A DNA stretch of 64,000 nt from Owenia fusiformis (Eukaryota > Annelida > Polychaeta > Sabellida > Oweniidae), in NCBI GenBank assembly GCA_903813345.2, contig CAIIXF020000005.1:26973375-27037374 (forward strand), in the 5' to 3' direction. A program made the translations under genes and the position numbers. Positions 54,801 to 60,800 of the stretch are shown piece by piece (the first letter of the stretch is position 1; each line of letters begins with the position of its first letter). A model generated the notes under the pieces. That model saw only the letters and a program-made list of their open reading frames with translations. It ran no database searches and was not told the DNA's origin.

Positions 54801-57800
54801 ATATTTCTAAAAGGTTTCTGACTTCTTATTCCTTGTTTGTATCCAGTTTTATGTATTTTCTCAAGAGTTTTACCACAAATAATGTGACATAAATGTAAAA
54901 TTAGACTCAAGGAAAAACACTTTAGACTCTGAAAAAGCTCTAGACTCTAGAGCAAGAGGGTCTAATTTCATTAGGCTCCAGAGATTATCTGGAGTCTAAA
55001 AGCCTATTGAGAACCCTGAGGTGTATGTGTACAATACCTTTCGAATGCTCATACAAGTTATTGTGAAACATGTTGAATTGTTACAAGATTTTCAAATTAC
55101 AAATTTTCAATTTTCCTCAATTAAGTCAAATTAAATGCTATAATATTTAAGCTTCCAAAAATGTTCAAATATGCAATTTTCTGAAATTGAGATTTCTGTC
55201 TTTGCTATTTATGATTTCTGGATTACTTTTAGACATTTTATCAATGATATGACCACATCATTTTGAGGAACAGGAATTTGAGAAAAAATTATGAATTTAG
55301 TTGCCTATTTAATAATAAAAGCTGACAATTGAGATTTCAGAAACTGCATATATGAACAATTTCAAGGTTGCAGATGCAATGCAAGAATGCAAGAACACCT
55401 TAGTCCATTCAACACCCTATCCGAAACAAAGAAAAGAAAAAATTAGTACCGTGGGTACTGGGCTCACATGGTGACAGAAAAAAAACGGATATAATTTTTT
55501 GCTGATTTTTTGTCACAAAATTATTTCAAGCCATCTGTCTCTCAGTCAATTAAAATGGCTGAAAAAAAAACGGATATAATTTTTTGCCAATAATTTGTAA
55601 CAAAATTATTTCATACAACTACTCTTTACAGTGACATGGCTTTTTGCAATGCAAGACACCTGAAATTATTTGTAAAGCTAGGAAATGGGCCAAAATTGAA
55701 TTTCCCGAGACAAAAATGGCGACCATTACAGGCAAGCTTTTGAACCAGGAGTCATAGGGGAGTTTTTTGTATTGATGTTGAACAAAAATAACTTGAAACT
55801 GGAATCCTATCGACAGAGGTTTTAAGCAAATGGTCCAAAAGAGGATTTCGCGAGACAGATGGACAAATCAATGTTAACTAAAATGGCTGAAAATAAAAAA
55901 AACGGATATAATATTTTGCCGATTTTTTGTAACAAAATTATTTCATACAACTACCTTTAACAGTGACATGGCTTTTTACAATGCAGGACAGCTGAAATTA
56001 TTTGTAAAGCTAGGAAATGGGCAAAAAGTGAATTTCGCGAAACAAGAATGGCAACCATTTTGAAAATAGGCGAGCTTTTGAACCAAGAGTCATAGGAGAG
56101 TTTTTTGTATTGATGTTGAACAAAACTAACTTAAATGGGAATCCTATCGACAGAGGGTTTGAGGTAAATGGTCCAAAAGTGGATTTTGCGAGACAGATGG
56201 ACAAATCAATGTTAACTAAAATGGCTGAAAATAAATAAATGGATATAATCTTTCGCTGATTTTTTGTAACAAAATTATTTCATACATCTACTCTTTACTT
56301 TGCAATGGATTTCTACAATGTAGGACACTTGAAATTATTTGTAAACCTAGGAAATGGGTCAAAAGTGAATTTCGCGAGACAAAAATGGCGGCCATTTTGA
56401 AAATAGGCGAGCTTTGTAACCAGGAGTCATAGGGGAGTTTTCTGAATTCATGTTGAACAGAAATAACTTAAAACAGGAATCCTATCGACAGAGGTTTTAA
56501 AACGTGCCACTGTTATTGACGGAAAGTGGATTTCGCGAGTCAGATAGACAAATCAATGTTAACTAAAATGGCTGAAAATAAAAAAATGGATACAATTTTT
56601 CACTGATTTTTTGTAACAAAATTATTTCATATATCTAATCTTTACATTGACATGGATTTTTACAATGTAGGACACCTGAAATTATTTGTAAAGCTAGGAA
56701 ATGGGCCAAAACTGAATTTCGCGAGACAAAAGTGACGGCCATTTTGAAAATAGGCGAGCTTTTGAACCAGGAGTCATAGGGGGGTTTTCTGTATTGATGT
56801 TGAACAGAAATAACTTAAAACAGGAATCCTATCGACAGAGGTTAGCTAGGAATTGGGCTAAAAGTGAATTTCGCGAGACAAAAGTGACGGCCATTTTGAA
56901 AATAGGCGAGCTTTTGAACCAGGAGTCATAGGGGGGTTTTCTGTATTGATGTTGAACAGAAATAACTTAAAACAGGAATCCTATTGACAGAGGTTTTAAA
57001 ACGTGCCACTATTGTTGACGGACGGACAGACGGACGGACAGACGGACGGACGGACGGACGGACAGACAGACGGACAAGTGAGTGATTGCAAAAGCTCACC
57101 ATGTGAGCTAAAAAAGAGGATGCCACCAAAATAGAGAAAGTTATTGCAAAATCAAAGTGTTGCGTAATTGGGGTCAATCTGTATTATAGTCTTTTTAACA
57201 TCTTATTATGTCTTTTTAATAGAAACGAATGAAAAAGAAACTTACTATCTTTCCCCTTTCCTTTACTCCTATTATACTTGTTGACATACTCAAAGGAGAG
57301 CCTATTGATGAGAGATTCGCTGAGTTCACTTAGCTCCTCTGGTAGGTTGGTGTTCAATGGTATGCCATCTATCACAGTGTGCTTGACAGATATGGTGGCC
57401 TCTTCATCTTTAGGCTCAACGGTTGGTGGTGGTGTTGACTCTGCAATATAAAATATGATAAGGTGGCCTCCCAAGCATTCAACAACGACTTAACAAGACA
57501 TTAACATGCAAAATGTCACCACCTGCCATTTGCCGAACCAACTCCCAAACATCAACCACTGTAAAAATAGAAAAATGAACATACACACATTTGTAAATTT
57601 GTTTGCATAATCATAAAAATTGAACGTTCTATGATTTTAATATTTCAATTGGTATTGATATTCTTTGATAGGCTTTGTATTAAAACAGATTTTAAACTCT
57701 GAAACACAGGGATTAAGGCCACTATAGAAGGGGTATCACAATTCAGAGATGACCGTATTTTCTCTAAACCTACCTTCTTGTACAGCATCTATAGAGACTT

Positions 57801-60800
57801 GCATGCTCTCACTATCCTGGCTGACATCTAGGGCTGGTAGTTCTACAGGAACTGGGGGTTCATCTTTCACTTCAGGCTTAATTGCAAGTTTTGTGGATTT
57901 TTTCTTCAGGGCTTTGGTGAGTGCCTCCTCTACAGCAAACCTTGCATGTAAACTACCAGGGGCAAGGAATTCCATGGCAATGTACCTAAAATTATGGAAT
58001 ACACATAATATACTTTGGGATTGTGAATACATCATAACATATCTACATTAGGATAGGAACCAATGGTTACAGAATATACATTACACAAACAGGTCATTAA
58101 CATGCAAAATGTCACTACCTGCCATTTGTTACAGACACCGAACACCAACTGCTGGACACCAACTGCCAAACACCTTTCACAACAGTTGGAGACCATAACA
58201 ATATTTCACCACTTGTGATGGTGACATAAAAACCAATGTTTACAGAATATATATTAAAACACAGAAAAAAGAACTATGGTTCCACAGATAATTGGGCTTT
58301 AAAGGTCAATTATACGAAGAAACATACAACTTTGACTGTTTCTTCAAAAGAAAAAGATATTGAACGCATATAGAAGGTTGTGGACCACTACATTAAAAGC
58401 ACTCCATTGACCTCAGAAGGCAAGATAATTTTGAAGGGACCTATGCACAGTTTGAAAAATGTTATGAAGGGCTTCAACTGTAGTATATTTTGCTATCATA
58501 TATATATTAACACCTACCGACATGTGCGCTGCTTTCCCTCATTTATCAGGACAGATGAGATCAACCTGTTCTTCTCTAAGTTGCGAACAAATGACCTATA
58601 AAACATATAAAGGGTGCAAAGTGACTGCTATAGGATGTCAAGTGGCAATGAGTTTCAAACCATTAAAGACATGTCATTCACATTAACACCAAAATATGAT
58701 CTAGCAACAATTTTAAGTCTTACCGTGAGTTGAGTCGTCCAATTTGCAAAGCGCAGTTGATATCAGTGATCCTTCGACCTTGCAGACCAACATCCTTGAT
58801 GAACTTATAGATTTGACATATTGTAGGAAGTTCCATTTGGAGGTCATATGCTGAAAGATCAAAGCTCATGAAGTATTTCAGCCTACTATTAGAAAGATCC
58901 CTCTTATACAATGTATAGTTGACAGGCCCGTAGCCATGGGGGGGGGGGGGGGGGGGTCGATCGGTTCGAGCGTTTCGAGATTGTAATAAGTGAACCCCCC
59001 CTGGGATTTTCCAAAAAGTGAACCCCCCCTTGGCAAATCCTGGCTACGGGCCTGGTTGAATAAGGTTATCTCGAAAGCCCACTTTGTAAGCATGATGAGG
59101 TATATGAAGTCAAGATATTTTAAAAATACCTAATGTTGTAATTGATTCACAGATTTTATCTATTAATGGATTCATCGTAATCTGCTCCACCCAGTTTCAT
59201 TCATTTGAAGCTGATCGGTGGCAAAATCATTACAAATTCATGCTGTCAATCACATATCCATTTAATATTGCATTTTAGCTGTACGTTATATGCTTTCTGT
59301 CTTAATGTCATAGGGCATTCATTGAATTAATGCTGCCTATCACGCAAACACCCATTTATTGCATCTACCCATTAACTTAATGTCACCAGCTATATTTATA
59401 TTGAAATATACCTCAATATCATCTTCACACTGACCCCACTCACCTTCAATATCATTTTCATCCTCTGCCTCCTCATCTGGCTCCACGGTGTCATCTTTGT
59501 TGTACCTTAACAGCTCCATATCAAATGGCTTTATCAGTGTCAACACTTGAACTTGCCTTTCTCTAATCTGGTTATTTTTCTTTGGTAGGCGCCAAGTCTT
59601 TTCATCGGCATCTGGGTACATTTCCCGGAAGGGAATCATCGTTTTGGTGACCATCAAACGTGCTTGATCAGTTGTCTTTTTGAAAGTTTTATCTTTCAAT
59701 TGCTACAAAATGTATATACATTTTACAATCATCAAGTATTGTTTTATAGAAGAAATATTTTACTGGCGTCTCTTAAAAATAAAGGATTTGGCTGATGACA
59801 TGTGCATTTTTAAAATCAATAAGTTAATCAACTTTAGACTCAAAAGAATTATCTTGGCATAACATAAATAAAAATTACTTATCCACTGTGAAAAGAAGAT
59901 ATATCTGAGAATTCAGTGCCCTTGGGGAATGGGGAAGTGAAATAGAACATATGGTCAGCTCCCTGGGCATTTCTTGTTTAAGTGTATGACCTGTGCTCAA
60001 TGATATCCATCTTCTCAACTCTCATGGTAAACTAAGAGCAATGATAGATGTGTAGTTAGGTCTTATTACTTGAGAAACTGGTAACTGAAACTGGTCAGAA
60101 CTTACAAGGGTACAACCATATCTCACCAGTCCAGTGGTACTAGCAAAATGAGCAAATATATGGCCATCAGCAAGATATAAGAAAATAAACAGTGAATACT
60201 CAATATTCTATCAAGATATCAAAAATAACAAAGTCATTCTCAAAGCTTCCAAAGATAATTGATTTAGGCAGCTAGATATACATGTACATATAAACATACA
60301 TGGAAGTCCATGAAAAACTTACGGTTTCAGCTCTTATGATTTGCATAACTTCCCGCTTGTTGGGCTTAGCATCCAAAAGATCACAGAGAAGTCTAACTTG
60401 TCTTATCCACTTAACAGATTGGTCAGAGTAGAAGCGTGGAATGTGGATCAAATTTCCACTCATGGTTTTAAACCCTGTCGATTTGCTGAAGTGCTGCGAC
60501 TTACAGAGGCCACATTTGGAGAGTATTTTCTTCATGTAGAAAATATCCTTGCTTTTCCTCTTCATTGCAACAGAGATGCTGTTCTTTCCCTGTGTAAGTT
60601 CACCAACAAATCTCGACCTGGAAAAGGTCAGGTAATATATTAGTGATGGAATATGACAGACTTAAGAGGTACATCTTGCCTCATAGTCGTATCAGTGTTT
60701 TACCCAATGTTTTCACCTTAACAATACAGTAATATCTGACATAGAATATCTACCTAGTAAATGTAAAGGTAACTTATCAAAGATAAAACATTTAATGTGA

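Noticed and set aside
57749-58051. 100-codon plus-strand ORF
   Set aside because: Antisense shadow of GTF3C1 exon 9.
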